Part shown: in pieces, positions 9,420-17,305 of the stretch
Layout: the number at the start of each line of letters is the position of its first letter
Numbering within the stretch: position 1 is the first letter of the stretch
Assembly (NCBI RefSeq): GCF_000718305.1
Contig: NZ_JOFQ01000003.1
Coordinates: 448,527 to 512,526 of the forward strand
DNA length: 64,000 nt
Source of the DNA: Streptomyces niger
GTDB taxonomy: Bacteria; Actinomycetota; Actinomycetes; Streptomycetales; Streptomycetaceae
Direction: 5' to 3'
Made by a program: the position numbers and the translations under genes
The notes under the pieces: model-generated
What the model was told of the DNA's origin: nothing
Seen by the model: only the letters and a program-made list of their open reading frames with translations
Databases searched by the model: none

Positions 9420-9577
9420 TAACGTTCCGCCTCCGCGCGCGTCACCAGCGTGGCGATCTGCTCCACATAGCGGCGGCGGTCCCGGTGTTCGAGGTCCAGG
9501 ATCTCCGCGTGGCTCCAGTGGAAGTGGTACGCGACGTACGCGATCTCCTCATGCATGCGGTCGGTCGCGTACGTCAC
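9419..9577 (-). CDS. 52-residue conserved eCIS-locus protein
   Basis: A short gene: GTG at 9577 overlapping the upstream stop as GTGA, and TAA at 9419-9421 overlapping the next ATG as TAATG. Coupling on both sides makes it convincing despite its size. The product reads MTYATDRMHEEIAYVAYHFH, then WSHAEILDLEHRDRRRYVEQIATLV, a compact helical protein with a conserved-looking HFHWSHAEILDLEHRDR core. Small proteins of this kind (the DUF6760 type, from memory) occur next to the tail assembly protein in actinobacterial eCIS and in phages, where the equivalent position encodes tail assembly chaperones. Function in the particle is not established from sequence. Confidence 0.85.
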   Translation of the reverse strand: MTYATDRMHEEIAYVAYHFHWSHAEILDLEHRDRRRYVEQIATLVTRAEAER

Positions 9578-10092
9578 GATTCCCCCAGGCGGCTCCCGCC
9601 GAGTTCGACCTCGAACGGCTGCTCACAGTGCGGACACGACACTCCGGCCCGCGTGTGGCCCTCGGCGTTGATCTGCCGGTAGAAGTCCTGCAGGAAGGCG
9701 AGGTCGGAGGCGAACATGTTCTCCACCACCCCGTCGTGCACCAGCGGCAGCGTCCCCAGCCGGGTGATGACCCGGCCGAGCAGCACCACCGAGAGGTACG
9801 CGGGGTTCTCCTGCACCCGCAGGTCCCGCAGCGGTACGAGCTCGTCCTTGGCGGTCGCCAGGCGCATCACGCCGTGCCGGTGCACGGTGCCCGACTCGTC
9901 GACGTAGCCGCGCGGCAGCTCGAAGGCGAACTCGGTGCTCAGGGTGGGTTGCGGGACCGGGGCGGGGGCGGCCGGGGCCGCCGGAGCGGCGACCGCGGCC
10001 CCGGCCGCCTCCGGTGCGGCCTCCGGCCCTGTCTCGGGACCGGAAGCCGCAGGCTCCGCCATGGCCGGCGGCCTGGGAGCGGTACGGCGCAT
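9574..10092 (-). CDS. Phage tail assembly protein with CPHC zinc-knuckle-like motif
   Basis: 172 residues. The ATG at 10092 overlaps the tube gene stop (TAATG). The first ~50 residues are Ala/Pro-rich and presumably disordered. The rest (LSTEFAFELPRGYVDESGTV, RLATAKDELVPLRDLRVQEN, YLSVVLLGRVITRLGTLPLV) resembles the tail assembly proteins that follow tube genes in contractile tails. Near the C-terminus a CPHC motif could bind a metal if it pairs with another molecule; only one cysteine pair is present. Expected role: chaperone or assembly factor for tube and initiator. Confidence 0.82.
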   Translation of the reverse strand: MRRTAPRPPAMAEPAASGPETGPEAAPEAAGAAVAAPAAPAAPAPVPQPTLSTEFAFELPRGYVDESGTVHRHGVMRLATAKDELVPLRDLRVQENPAYLSVVLLGRVITRLGTLPLVHDGVVENMFASDLAFLQDFYRQINAEGHTRAGVSCPHCEQPFEVELGGSRLGES

Positions 10093-10535
10093 TACTCGAT
10101 GACCAGTTCTTCGAACGTGATGGTCACGGTCTCGGTGAGGGCCGACGCCTCACCGGCCTTCACCGTGCTGGTGTCGACCTTGCTGCACCAGGCCTGGCGC
10201 ATGTTGTACCGCTTGACCGGGTTGTTCTGGTAGTCCATCACCATGATGGTGGCGTTCTTGCGGGCCGTGGCCATCTGGCCCGCCACCGACTCGGTGATCC
10301 ACTGGTTGAACGCCGCGGACTGGGTCATACCGCGCACGACGGTGCAGGTACCGGCCTTCTTGACGCCGGGCAGCTTCTTCGTGACCGGCTTGCCCTGCGC
10401 GGAGACCTGCTGGTACTCGATGACGTCCTGCTCGATGGTCAGGCCGCTGACCTCCTGGAGGTACTCGACCATCACACCGTCGATCTGCAGGCCGAAATTG
10501 TGTGAAGTGAGCGCGTCACCTGGCTGGAGACTCAT
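10092..10535 (-). CDS. Main inner tube protein of the eCIS (T4 gp19 family)
   Basis: 147 residues, ATG at 10535. Family-typical sequence: DALTSHNFGLQIDGVMVEYL, EVSGLTIEQDVIEYQQ, KKAGTCTVVRGMTQSAAFNQ and a terminal TVTITFEELVIE strand. This is the hexameric tube subunit (Afp1 class) that is propelled when the sheath contracts. It lies directly downstream of the sheath gene, the standard order. The ~104-base gap between the two genes holds a perfect 26-base palindrome (separate entry), which could set the sheath to tube ratio. Confidence 0.94.
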   Translation of the reverse strand: MSLQPGDALTSHNFGLQIDGVMVEYLQEVSGLTIEQDVIEYQQVSAQGKPVTKKLPGVKKAGTCTVVRGMTQSAAFNQWITESVAGQMATARKNATIMVMDYQNNPVKRYNMRQAWCSKVDTSTVKAGEASALTETVTITFEELVIE

Positions 10536-10607
10536 GAACTGTCGGGTGTCCTTTGCTGATTACTGACCGACGGGAGGGGCCGCGCGGTGCGCGGCGAGGG
10601 GAGGAGG

Positions 10608-10633
10608 GTGGGGCGGTGCGCGCACCGCCCCAC
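10608..10633 (-). terminator. Perfect 26-base palindrome just after the sheath stop codon
   Basis: Arms GTGGGGCGGTGCG (10608-10620) and CGCACCGCCCCAC (10621-10633) are exact reverse complements. It begins 7 bases past the sheath stop, inside the operon, with no T-run. It may act as a partial terminator or as an RNA 3'-end stabiliser that separates sheath from downstream expression. Confidence 0.7.
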
Positions 10634-10639
10634 CGCTGA

Positions 10640-12226
10640 CTACTCCTCCAGTTCGCCGCTGCCGCTGGAGAACTGGGCCAGGCGGAAGATCACGAATTCC
10701 GCCGGCTTGACGGGCGCGATGCCGATCTCGCAGATGACCCGGCCGAGGTCGACCGACTCCTGCGGGTTGGTCTCGGCGTCACACTTGACGTAGAAGGCCT
10801 CCTCCGGCCGGGAGCCGAAGAGGGCACCCTCGCGCCACTCGGTGACGAGGAAGGCGGAGACGTTGCGCCGGATCCGCGCCCACAGCTGCTGGTCGTTCGG
10901 CTCGAACACCACCCACTGGGTGCCGATCAGGATCGACTCCTCCAGGTAGTTGAAGTACCGGCGGATGTTCAGGTAGCGCCAGGCCGGGTCGGAGGCGAGG
11001 GTGCGGGCGCCCCAGACGCGGATGCCGCGGCCCGGGAAGGCGCGGATGCAGTTGACGCCGATCGGGTTGAGCAGGTCCTGCTCACCGCGGGTGATCTGCA
11101 TCTCCAGGTCGACGGCGCCGCGGACGATCTCGTTGGCGGGCGCCTTGTGCACGCCGCGCTCGGAGTCGTTGCGGGCCCAGATGCCGGCGATGTGGCCGCT
11201 CGGCGGGACGGTCTTCGACTCACCGGTGGCCGGGTCGAAGACCTTGATCCAGGGGTAGTACAGCGCGGCGTACTTGGAGTCGTAGCCGGCGGTCTCCTGG
11301 CGCCAGACGCGGATGCCGCGGGCGTTCAGACCGGGCGGCGGGTCGATGACGGCGACGCGGTCGCCCATCAGCTCGCAGTGCGCGATCAGGCCGAGCTGGA
11401 CGGCCTTGACGGCCTCCAGGTCGATCGCCCCGCGCTGGTAGGCGGCCATCAGGTCGGGCACGGCCACCATGGAGATCTCGTCGACCGCCTCCAGGCCACC
11501 GAAGCCGGTGCGGTCGGCGGAGTCGCCGAGGTACTGGGCCGGGCCCGGGTGACCGGTCGGCGCGGCGGCGGAAGCCGGGGCCGCGGCGGGCGCGGGGGCC
11601 GGCGCGGGCAGGGCCAAGGTCTGGTTCTCGGGCCGGGCCAGCTGCGCGGCCGGCGCCGCCTCCTGGACGGAGATCAGCTTGGAGCGGTCCTTGACCTGCG
11701 TGACGACGTAGTTGCGGCCGCCCTTCTTGGCGGTGACGTCGAAGGTCTCGGCGGCCTTGCCGCCGTCCTTGACGATCAGCCGGAAGCGTTCGGCCGGGCC
11801 CTCGCCCTCGGCGTCGGTGACCTCGACGGAGAGGCCTTCGCCGCTGCCGGGCGTGAGCGCGGCGACCTTGAAGGTGCCGAGCTGCTGCGGCTCGCCGGGC
11901 GGCAGCGCCGCCGGGGCCGCGGCCTGCTCGACGGCGGGCGCCTGGCCGTTCTCGCCGCCCGGGGTGCCGCCGACGCGCACGACGTAGGCGGCGGAGCCAC
12001 CGTTGTTGAAGAAGCCGTAGACGGAGTGCGCCAGGTAGTACCCGTCGGTGAACTCACCGAACTCCGCGACGTACTGGGTCCAGTTCGTGACCAGTGTCGG
12101 CTTGTTCAGTGGTCCGCTCGGCGCGAGTCCGACGAAGGCGGCGACGGAGGTGCCCACCCCCTCGATCGGGCGCGAGCCGCCGGCCACCTCCTCGACATAG
12201 ACGCCCGGCGACAGGTACGACGACAT
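10640..12226 (-). CDS. Contractile sheath protein of the eCIS
   Basis: 528 residues; ATG at 12226 with a GAGGAG site about 8 bases upstream. The opening SYLSPGVYVEEVAGGSRPIE and VGTSVAAFVGLAPSGPLNKP is diagnostic of phage tail sheath proteins, as are the C-terminal segments FPGRGIRVWGARTLASDPAW, YLNIRRYFNYLEESILIGTQ and NPQESVDLGRVICEIGIAPV with PAEFVIFRLAQ. A variable domain between ~100 and ~240 contains Pro/Ala linkers, the usual site of surface-exposed insertions. This is the first gene of the operon; the sheath contracts to drive the tube. Only one sheath gene is present in the window, as in the simpler Streptomyces-type eCIS. Confidence 0.95.
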   Translation of the reverse strand: MSSYLSPGVYVEEVAGGSRPIEGVGTSVAAFVGLAPSGPLNKPTLVTNWTQYVAEFGEFTDGYYLAHSVYGFFNNGGSAAYVVRVGGTPGGENGQAPAVEQAAAPAALPPGEPQQLGTFKVAALTPGSGEGLSVEVTDAEGEGPAERFRLIVKDGGKAAETFDVTAKKGGRNYVVTQVKDRSKLISVQEAAPAAQLARPENQTLALPAPAPAPAAAPASAAAPTGHPGPAQYLGDSADRTGFGGLEAVDEISMVAVPDLMAAYQRGAIDLEAVKAVQLGLIAHCELMGDRVAVIDPPPGLNARGIRVWRQETAGYDSKYAALYYPWIKVFDPATGESKTVPPSGHIAGIWARNDSERGVHKAPANEIVRGAVDLEMQITRGEQDLLNPIGVNCIRAFPGRGIRVWGARTLASDPAWRYLNIRRYFNYLEESILIGTQWVVFEPNDQQLWARIRRNVSAFLVTEWREGALFGSRPEEAFYVKCDAETNPQESVDLGRVICEIGIAPVKPAEFVIFRLAQFSSGSGELEE

Positions 12227-12501
12227 GCTCTGCTCTCCTCGGGGTACTGGACACAGGATCCGGAATTCACCCTCCGGGTCGACAGCCGGAGAAGAAACGT
12301 CCTCCGGTACCTACTTGAGGGCATCGCGCCTGCCCGAGCGGGCAGCCGCACACATCCCCGCGGTGTGCCGCCGGCCACTTCCGGGCGCCCCGGGGCACCC
12401 GGCCGCCGGGCCGACAGGGCAGCCGGTCGCGCGCGAAGGGGCAGCACCCCTGCCCTGTGGCCTCGTGACCTGCGGTCGGGCCCTGCCGTAGCGTCGCGTG
12501 C
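12227..12501. promoter_or_regulatory. Divergent promoter region between the sheath operon and the lectin membrane protein
   Basis: For the plus-strand gene a promoter GTGACC (12465-12470), 18-base spacer, TAGCGT (12489-12494) ends 7 bases before the GTG at 12502, which would give a leaderless mRNA. For the sheath operon I see a good ribosome site but no clear -35/-10 pair, so a non-housekeeping sigma factor or an activator is possible. Confidence 0.5.
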
Positions 12502-13917
12502 GTGAGCATCTGGACCTCCCTCGAACCCTCGTCCGCCACCGTGGATCCCGGCAGTACCGCGTCCGTACGGCTGAGACTCCGCAACACCGGAGACGTCGTC
12601 GACGAGTACCGCTTCGTCCCGGTCGGCGACATCGCGCCGTACACGACGGTGGAGCCCGCATCGGTACGGCTGTACCCGGGGACGACGGGGACGGTGGAGC
12701 TGACCTTCGCGCCGCCGCGCACCCCTGACGCCGCGGCCGGCCCGCACCCCTTCGGTGTCCAGGTCGTCCCTACCGAACACCCGGAAGCCACCACCGTCAT
12801 CGAAGGCAACGTCACCGTCACGCCCTTCACGGAGATACGGGCGGAGCTGGTCCCGCACACCGTCAAGGGCCGGTTCCGCGGCCGCCCGAAGCTGGCCGTG
12901 GACAATCTCGGCAACACCAAGCTCACCGCGTCGATCGCCGGCGGTGACCGCAGCGACGAGCTCTCGTACGACCTCCGGCCGGCGAACGTGCAGATCGAGC
13001 CCGGTCGCGCCGCCTTCGTGGACGCCGTGCTCAAGCCGCGGCAGATCACCTGGGCGGGAACGAAGCAGCAGCGGCCGTACAGCCTGGCGATCCGGCGCTC
13101 GGGCAGCGAGCCGACGGCGGTGGACGGCACGTACGTGCAGCGCAGTGTCTTCCCGTACTGGCTGATGACGCTGCTGGGCCTGCTGCTCGCGCTCACCATC
13201 ACCGGGCTCATCCTGTGGTTCACCTATCAGGCGCCCGTCAACAGCCTCGCCCAGGAGAAGCCGTCGGACGACGCGGGCGTGGCGCTCCCGAAGGAGCCCC
13301 CGGCCCAGCCGACGCAGCAGGCGCCCACGCCGGAGAAGACGCAGGAGCAGCAGACCCAGGCGCCGCAGCAGCCCGCCGACGACAAGCCGGCCGGCGGCGG
13401 GGGCGGGGGCGGGGGCGGGGGCGGCGCGCCCGACGACGGCATGCCGGCGAACCGCACGAAGATCCTCATCAAGAACTTCACGAACGGGACCTGCGCCGAC
13501 CTCCCCACGTTCGAGGCCAAGGACGGGGGCCCGGTCCACCAGTCGAACTGCAACAACAGCCCGGACGACAACCAGCTGTGGACCCTGGACAAGAAGTTCG
13601 ACCACGGCGGCCCGAACGGCGCGGCGCTCTTCACCATCCGCAACGTCAAGGACAACCTCTGCATGGACCTGCCCGGCAAGGGCGGGGCCCCGGCTGCGAC
13701 ACGCGTGGACGAGTGGCGGTGCGACGGCTCGAAGGACGACAACCAGCTGTGGTGGGTCGAGAAGCGGACGGAGAACCGCTGGTGGATCCACAACTTCGCC
13801 AGCGGCAACATGTGCCTGGACTCGCAGGACAGGGACAACGACGACCGCAACCTGAGCGTCTGGCACTGCCAGGCGGAGGACCAGAACAACCACCAGTGGC
13901 TCTTCACGCCCCACTAG
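12502..13917 (+). CDS. Single-pass membrane protein: cytoplasmic Ig-like domains, TM helix, exterior ricin-type lectin domain
   Basis: 471 residues from a GTG at 12502. Residues 1-210 have no signal peptide and contain two beta-sandwich-like repeats (ATVDPGSTASVRLRLRNTG, then VEPASVRLYPGTTGTVELTF, as in the COG1470-like family). One hydrophobic helix (FPYWLMTLLGLLLALTITGL, then ILWF) lies at about 218-242. A Pro/Gln/Lys-rich linker and a run of eleven glycines follow. The final ~150 residues form a ricin B-type trefoil with repeated C..L / DDNQLW motifs. Topology should be N-in, C-out. Divergent transcription from the eCIS operon suggests a membrane docking or sensing partner for the particle. 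Streptomyces eCIS are reported to need a membrane protein (CisA) for membrane contact; I cannot say whether this is its homologue. Confidence 0.8.
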   Translation: MSIWTSLEPSSATVDPGSTASVRLRLRNTGDVVDEYRFVPVGDIAPYTTVEPASVRLYPGTTGTVELTFAPPRTPDAAAGPHPFGVQVVPTEHPEATTVIEGNVTVTPFTEIRAELVPHTVKGRFRGRPKLAVDNLGNTKLTASIAGGDRSDELSYDLRPANVQIEPGRAAFVDAVLKPRQITWAGTKQQRPYSLAIRRSGSEPTAVDGTYVQRSVFPYWLMTLLGLLLALTITGLILWFTYQAPVNSLAQEKPSDDAGVALPKEPPAQPTQQAPTPEKTQEQQTQAPQQPADDKPAGGGGGGGGGGGAPDDGMPANRTKILIKNFTNGTCADLPTFEAKDGGPVHQSNCNNSPDDNQLWTLDKKFDHGGPNGAALFTIRNVKDNLCMDLPGKGGAPAATRVDEWRCDGSKDDNQLWWVEKRTENRWWIHNFASGNMCLDSQDRDNDDRNLSVWHCQAEDQNNHQWLFTPH

Positions 13918-13939
13918 TCCGCACCGCCCCGGCGCGCGG

Positions 13940-14038
13940 CTACGCGTGGTGCCGGGTGTAGTGCTCCGCGATCTCATCGCTCGTCGTCAGCCACACTCCG
14001 GGGTGGCTGACGACGTGTTCGAGGGCCCGGTCCAGGTT
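13940..14038 (-). pseudogene. C-terminal remnant of a polysaccharide deacetylase
   Basis: The minus strand up to a TAG at 13940-13942 encodes LDRALEHVVSHPGVWLTTSD followed by EIAEHYTRHHA. The HPGVWLTTSDEIAEHY ending is the usual C-terminus of the polysaccharide deacetylase family. Upstream, around 14038, the similarity stops and the sequence becomes the opposite-strand MerR remnant. Only about 32 residues survive, so this is debris and not an expressed gene. Confidence 0.65.
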
Positions 14039-14279
14039 GCAGGTACGGGGGCTGCTGGACGCCGGGCTGCCCACACGGATCATCAAGCAGGTCCTTCCGT
14101 GCCTGGACAAGCCGCGGGACATCCACTTCTCCGATGCCACGCCGGAGATGCTCGCCACGCTGGAGCGGGAGAAGGGCCGCATGACCGACCGCATCGGGTG
14201 CCTGACCCGCAACCGGGACGCGCTGGCCGAGTACCTCGACGCGGTGCGGAACGGCGCGGGGGCCACCGCACCGCGATGA
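14037..14279 (+). pseudogene. C-terminal remnant of a MerR-family regulator
   Basis: The translation RGLLDAGLPTRIIKQVLPCL, then DKPRDIHFSDATPEMLATLE and a coiled RMTDRIGCLTRNRDALAEYLDAV segment, is the second half of a Streptomyces MerR-type regulator. The N-terminal winged-helix HTH is missing. The only possible start is a TTG without a ribosome site, and the upstream sequence belongs to the deacetylase remnant on the other strand. It therefore lacks a DNA-binding domain and is best read as a pseudogene, although a short coiled-coil peptide could in principle still be made. Confidence 0.7.
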
Positions 14280-14338
14280 GGACGTGGAATATGGACGTGG
14301 GATGAGGCCGTGGTCCGTGCCGCACGGCCGGACGGTGG

Positions 14339-16699
14339 TCAGGTGACCGTCAGGGTGACCTTTTCCTTGGCGGCGGAGCTGGTGCCCACGTAGAGGTCGA
14401 AGGCGCCCGGCTCCAGGAGGAAGCGGCCTCGGGTGTCGTTGGTCCAGAAGCCCAGGTCCTCGGCGCCGAGGCGGAAGCGCACCGTGGTCTGCTCGCCCGG
14501 TTCGAGGGTCACCCGGCGGAAGCCGCGGAGCCGGCGGACCGGCTGGGTGATCGAGGCGGCCTTGTCGTGCACGTAGAGCTGCACGACCTCGTCGCCGGCC
14601 CGCTTCCCAATGTTCCGTACGGAGACGGAGACCTCCAGCGTGTCACCCTTGCGCAGCGCTTGCGCGGCGACGCGGGGGCGGCTGAGCCGGGGCGCGCCGA
14701 GAGTGAACTCGGTGTAGCTGAGTCCGTGGCCGAAGCCGAACTGCGGTCCTTCGGGCAGGTCCAGGTACTTGGACGTGTACTTGTTGTCCGGGTCGTACGG
14801 CCGCCCGGTGGACTCGTGGTTGTAGTGGATCGGGATCTGGCCGACCGTGCGGGGGAAGGAGACCGGGAGCTTCCCGCCGGGGTTCACGGTGCCGAAGAGG
14901 ACGTCCGCGATGGCGTGCCCGGCCTCGGTACCCGGGTGCCAGGCTTCCAGTACAGCGGGAGCCTTCGCCAGCCAGCCGCCCAGGGTCAGCGGGCGGCCGT
15001 TGACGAGGACCACCACGAACGGCTTGCCCGTGGCCGCGACCGCCTCGACCAGCTTCTCCTGCGCGCCCGGCAGCGAGATGTCGCTGCGCGCCGCGGCCTC
15101 GCCGCTGATCGACGGGGGCTCGCCGACGACCACCACGGTCACGTCGGCGGCCTTGGCGGCGGCCACCGCAGCGGGGATGCCGGCGGTGTCCTCGCCCGCG
15201 GCGTCCACCCCCTTGGCGTACGTGACCTTCGCCTTCGGCGCGGCCTTCTTGACCGCGTCCACCACCTTCACCGCGGGGAACTTCTCCTGAGACGCCGGGA
15301 TCACCCAGGTACCGAGGAGATCGTCGGAGTCGCCGAACGGGCCGACCACCGCGATGGAGGAGGCCCCTGCGGACAGCGGCAGCACCGACTTCTCGTTCTT
15401 GAGCAGCACCATGGAGCGGGCGGCTGCCGCGCGGGCCGCCTTGCGGGCGGCGGCCGACGGCTCGGTGATCTCGTCCTTCTCCTCGACGTAGGGGTGATCG
15501 AAGAGACCCAGCTGGAACTTCAGCTGGAGCACCCGGTACACCGCGTCGTCCAGCCGGCTCTGCTCGATCTTCCCGGCGCGCAGCAGCTTCCTGCCGTTCT
15601 CGACGAAGTGCGTGCTGGTCATCTCCATGTCGACGCCGGCGTTCAGGGAGAGCCGCGCCGCGTCCGCGCCGTCCTCGGCGAAGCCGTGCGCGATGAGTTC
15701 CTGGACGCCGGTGAAGTCGCTGACCACCAGGCCGTCGAAGCCCCACTCGTCCTTGAGGATCTCGGTGAGGGTGTGGGGGTTGCCGTGCGCGGGGACGCCG
15801 CTGATCGTGTTGAACGAGGCCATCACGGTCGCCGCGCCGGCGTCCAGCGCGGCCTTGAACGGCGGCAGGTAGAGGTTGCGCAGCCGTGACTCGGAGACGT
15901 CCACCGTGTTGTAGTCGCGGCCGCCCTCCGCGCCGCCGTACGCGACGAAGTGCTTGGCGCAGGCGGCCAGCCGGTCCTTGTCCTTGAGGCCCTTGGCGTC
16001 CTTGGCGTCCTTGGCACCCTTGGCGTCCTTACCCTGGTAGCCGCGTACCTTGGCGGCGGCGAACGCGGAGGTGAGGTACGGGTCCTCGCCGTTGCCCTCC
16101 GCGATGCGGCCCCAGCGCGGCTCGTGGGTGACGTCCATCATGGGCGCGAAGGTCCAGTGCACGCCGCTGGAGCGGGCCTCCTTCGCGGACACCTCGGCGT
16201 CGACGGCGGTGACCTCGGGGTCGAAGCTCGCCGCCTGGGCGAGCGGGATCGGGAAGTTGGTCCACATGCCGTGGATCACGTCCAGGCCGAAGACCAGCGG
16301 GATGCCGAGCCGGGACTCCTCGACGGCGATCTTCTGCAGGGCGTTGGTGGTCTTCGCGCCGAAGATGCTGAAGACGGAGCCGAGCCTGCCCTTGCGGGCC
16401 GCGTCCTCGACCGCCTTGGTCTCCCCGCCGCCGGGGCCGGTGTCCCAGGTCCACGGCAGCTGCTGGAGCTGGCCGAACTTCTCGTCGACCGTCATCCGGC
16501 CCAGCAGCTCCCGGATCTTCCGGTCGTACGGCCCGGACGCCCGGGGGCCGTCGGCCGCGGCTCCCTGCGCCGCGTCCGCCGCGGCCGTGCCTCCTGCGGC
16601 CGGGGCGGCGGCCTGCGCGCTCCCCGCTCCGAGGAGCCCGCCGGCGACGGCCGTACCACCGGCCGCACTCAGAAGCGTGCGTCGTCGCATCCCCTGCAT
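14339..16699 (-). CDS. Exported GH3 family beta-glucosidase (BglX-like)
   Basis: 786 residues from the ATG at 16699 (GAGGTG site 6 bases upstream; an open extension to 16789 lacks one). The N-terminus MRRRTLLSAAGGTAVAGGLL with an AQA cleavage site looks like a Tat signal. The GH3 N-domain contains KHFVAYGGAEGGRDYN and GFDGLVVSDFTG, in which Asp328 is the expected nucleophile. The GH3 C-domain follows, and the last ~95 residues are a fibronectin III-like domain. It would release glucose from beta-glucosides or oligosaccharides outside the cell. Oddity: a Lys/Asp/Ala-rich insertion at ~223-243 (KDAKGAKDAKDAKGLKDKD) encoded by short direct repeats, in a surface loop. A strong promoter lies upstream. 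Confidence 0.93.
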   Translation of the reverse strand: MQGMRRRTLLSAAGGTAVAGGLLGAGSAQAAAPAAGGTAAADAAQGAAADGPRASGPYDRKIRELLGRMTVDEKFGQLQQLPWTWDTGPGGGETKAVEDAARKGRLGSVFSIFGAKTTNALQKIAVEESRLGIPLVFGLDVIHGMWTNFPIPLAQAASFDPEVTAVDAEVSAKEARSSGVHWTFAPMMDVTHEPRWGRIAEGNGEDPYLTSAFAAAKVRGYQGKDAKGAKDAKDAKGLKDKDRLAACAKHFVAYGGAEGGRDYNTVDVSESRLRNLYLPPFKAALDAGAATVMASFNTISGVPAHGNPHTLTEILKDEWGFDGLVVSDFTGVQELIAHGFAEDGADAARLSLNAGVDMEMTSTHFVENGRKLLRAGKIEQSRLDDAVYRVLQLKFQLGLFDHPYVEEKDEITEPSAAARKAARAAAARSMVLLKNEKSVLPLSAGASSIAVVGPFGDSDDLLGTWVIPASQEKFPAVKVVDAVKKAAPKAKVTYAKGVDAAGEDTAGIPAAVAAAKAADVTVVVVGEPPSISGEAAARSDISLPGAQEKLVEAVAATGKPFVVVLVNGRPLTLGGWLAKAPAVLEAWHPGTEAGHAIADVLFGTVNPGGKLPVSFPRTVGQIPIHYNHESTGRPYDPDNKYTSKYLDLPEGPQFGFGHGLSYTEFTLGAPRLSRPRVAAQALRKGDTLEVSVSVRNIGKRAGDEVVQLYVHDKAASITQPVRRLRGFRRVTLEPGEQTTVRFRLGAEDLGFWTNDTRGRFLLEPGAFDLYVGTSSAAKEKVTLTVT

Positions 16700-16760
16700 G
16701 AGTTCACCTCTTCGGCAATGGGCAGGCCTCATCGCCGCCCCGAATTCAGAAGGTGAATGG

Positions 16761-16789
16761 ACGTTAAAATCTGGTGACGGGCGGGTCAA
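16761..16789 (-). promoter_or_regulatory. Sigma70-type promoter of the GH3 gene
   Basis: On the minus strand, TTGACC (16789-16784), a 17-base spacer, then TAACGT (16766-16761). The predicted transcription start near 16754 leaves a ~55-base leader before the ATG at 16699. No CebR-like palindrome was seen. Confidence 0.65.
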
Positions 16790-16817
16790 GAGGTGTGACG
16801 CATGCGGTCGTGGCGTG

Positions 16818-17240
16818 TCAGAGGTTGAACAGACCCGGTTCCTTGGCCGTCACGCGGAAGAACCGCGCCGGATCGCTCACCAGCCGCCGCTCCGCGAGGT
16901 CCAGCAGCCCGCACACGCTGCCCACCTCGGCCGCGACCTCGCCGTCGGCGCGCACCATGCGCTGCTCGATCCGGTAGGTCTTCCCCTCGCCCCACTCGAA
17001 GAGGCAGTCCACCGAGATCCGGTCGCCGGCGCGCAACTCGCGCCGGAACCGGACGGTGGTCTCCAGGGTCACCGGGCCGACACCCTGGTCCAGCAGGTCG
17101 GACTGGCGGATGCCGGCCGCCTGGAGCAGGGACCAGCGGACGTGGTCGGCGTACTGCACGTACACGCTGGAGTTGAGGTGTCCCTGCGCGTCGGTCTCGT
17201 AGCCGCGAACGGTGATCTCCACGGCGAACGGCACTGCCAT
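16818..17240 (-). CDS. Hotdog-fold acyl-CoA thioesterase (4HBT/YbgC-like)
   Basis: 140 residues from the ATG at 17240. The TVRGYETDAQGHLNSSVYVQ segment with YADHVRW is the thioesterase active-site region of the 4-hydroxybenzoyl-CoA thioesterase/YbgC group, with Asp as the catalytic acid. LETTVRFRRELRAGDRISVD and KTYRIEQRMVRADGEVAAEV form the hotdog strands. The length is normal. It follows the MFS gene by 65 bases in the same direction and may be co-transcribed with the ugd-glycosyltransferase-exporter cassette. Substrate unknown; fatty or aryl acyl-CoA are both possible. Confidence 0.85.
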   Translation of the reverse strand: MAVPFAVEITVRGYETDAQGHLNSSVYVQYADHVRWSLLQAAGIRQSDLLDQGVGPVTLETTVRFRRELRAGDRISVDCLFEWGEGKTYRIEQRMVRADGEVAAEVGSVCGLLDLAERRLVSDPARFFRVTAKEPGLFNL

Positions 17241-17305
17241 CGTCTCCCCCTCGACTGTCCCCGACCGGTCCGGCCGGGCCGACAGGCGAGCGTACAGCCC
17301 TTTCC

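Noticed and set aside
6314..9422. Two long plus-strand open frames (842 and 875 codons) opposite the VQR-repeat gene
   Set aside because: Arg/Pro/Gly-only composition caused by the repetitive antisense strand; the minus-strand frame has coupled starts and stops on both sides.
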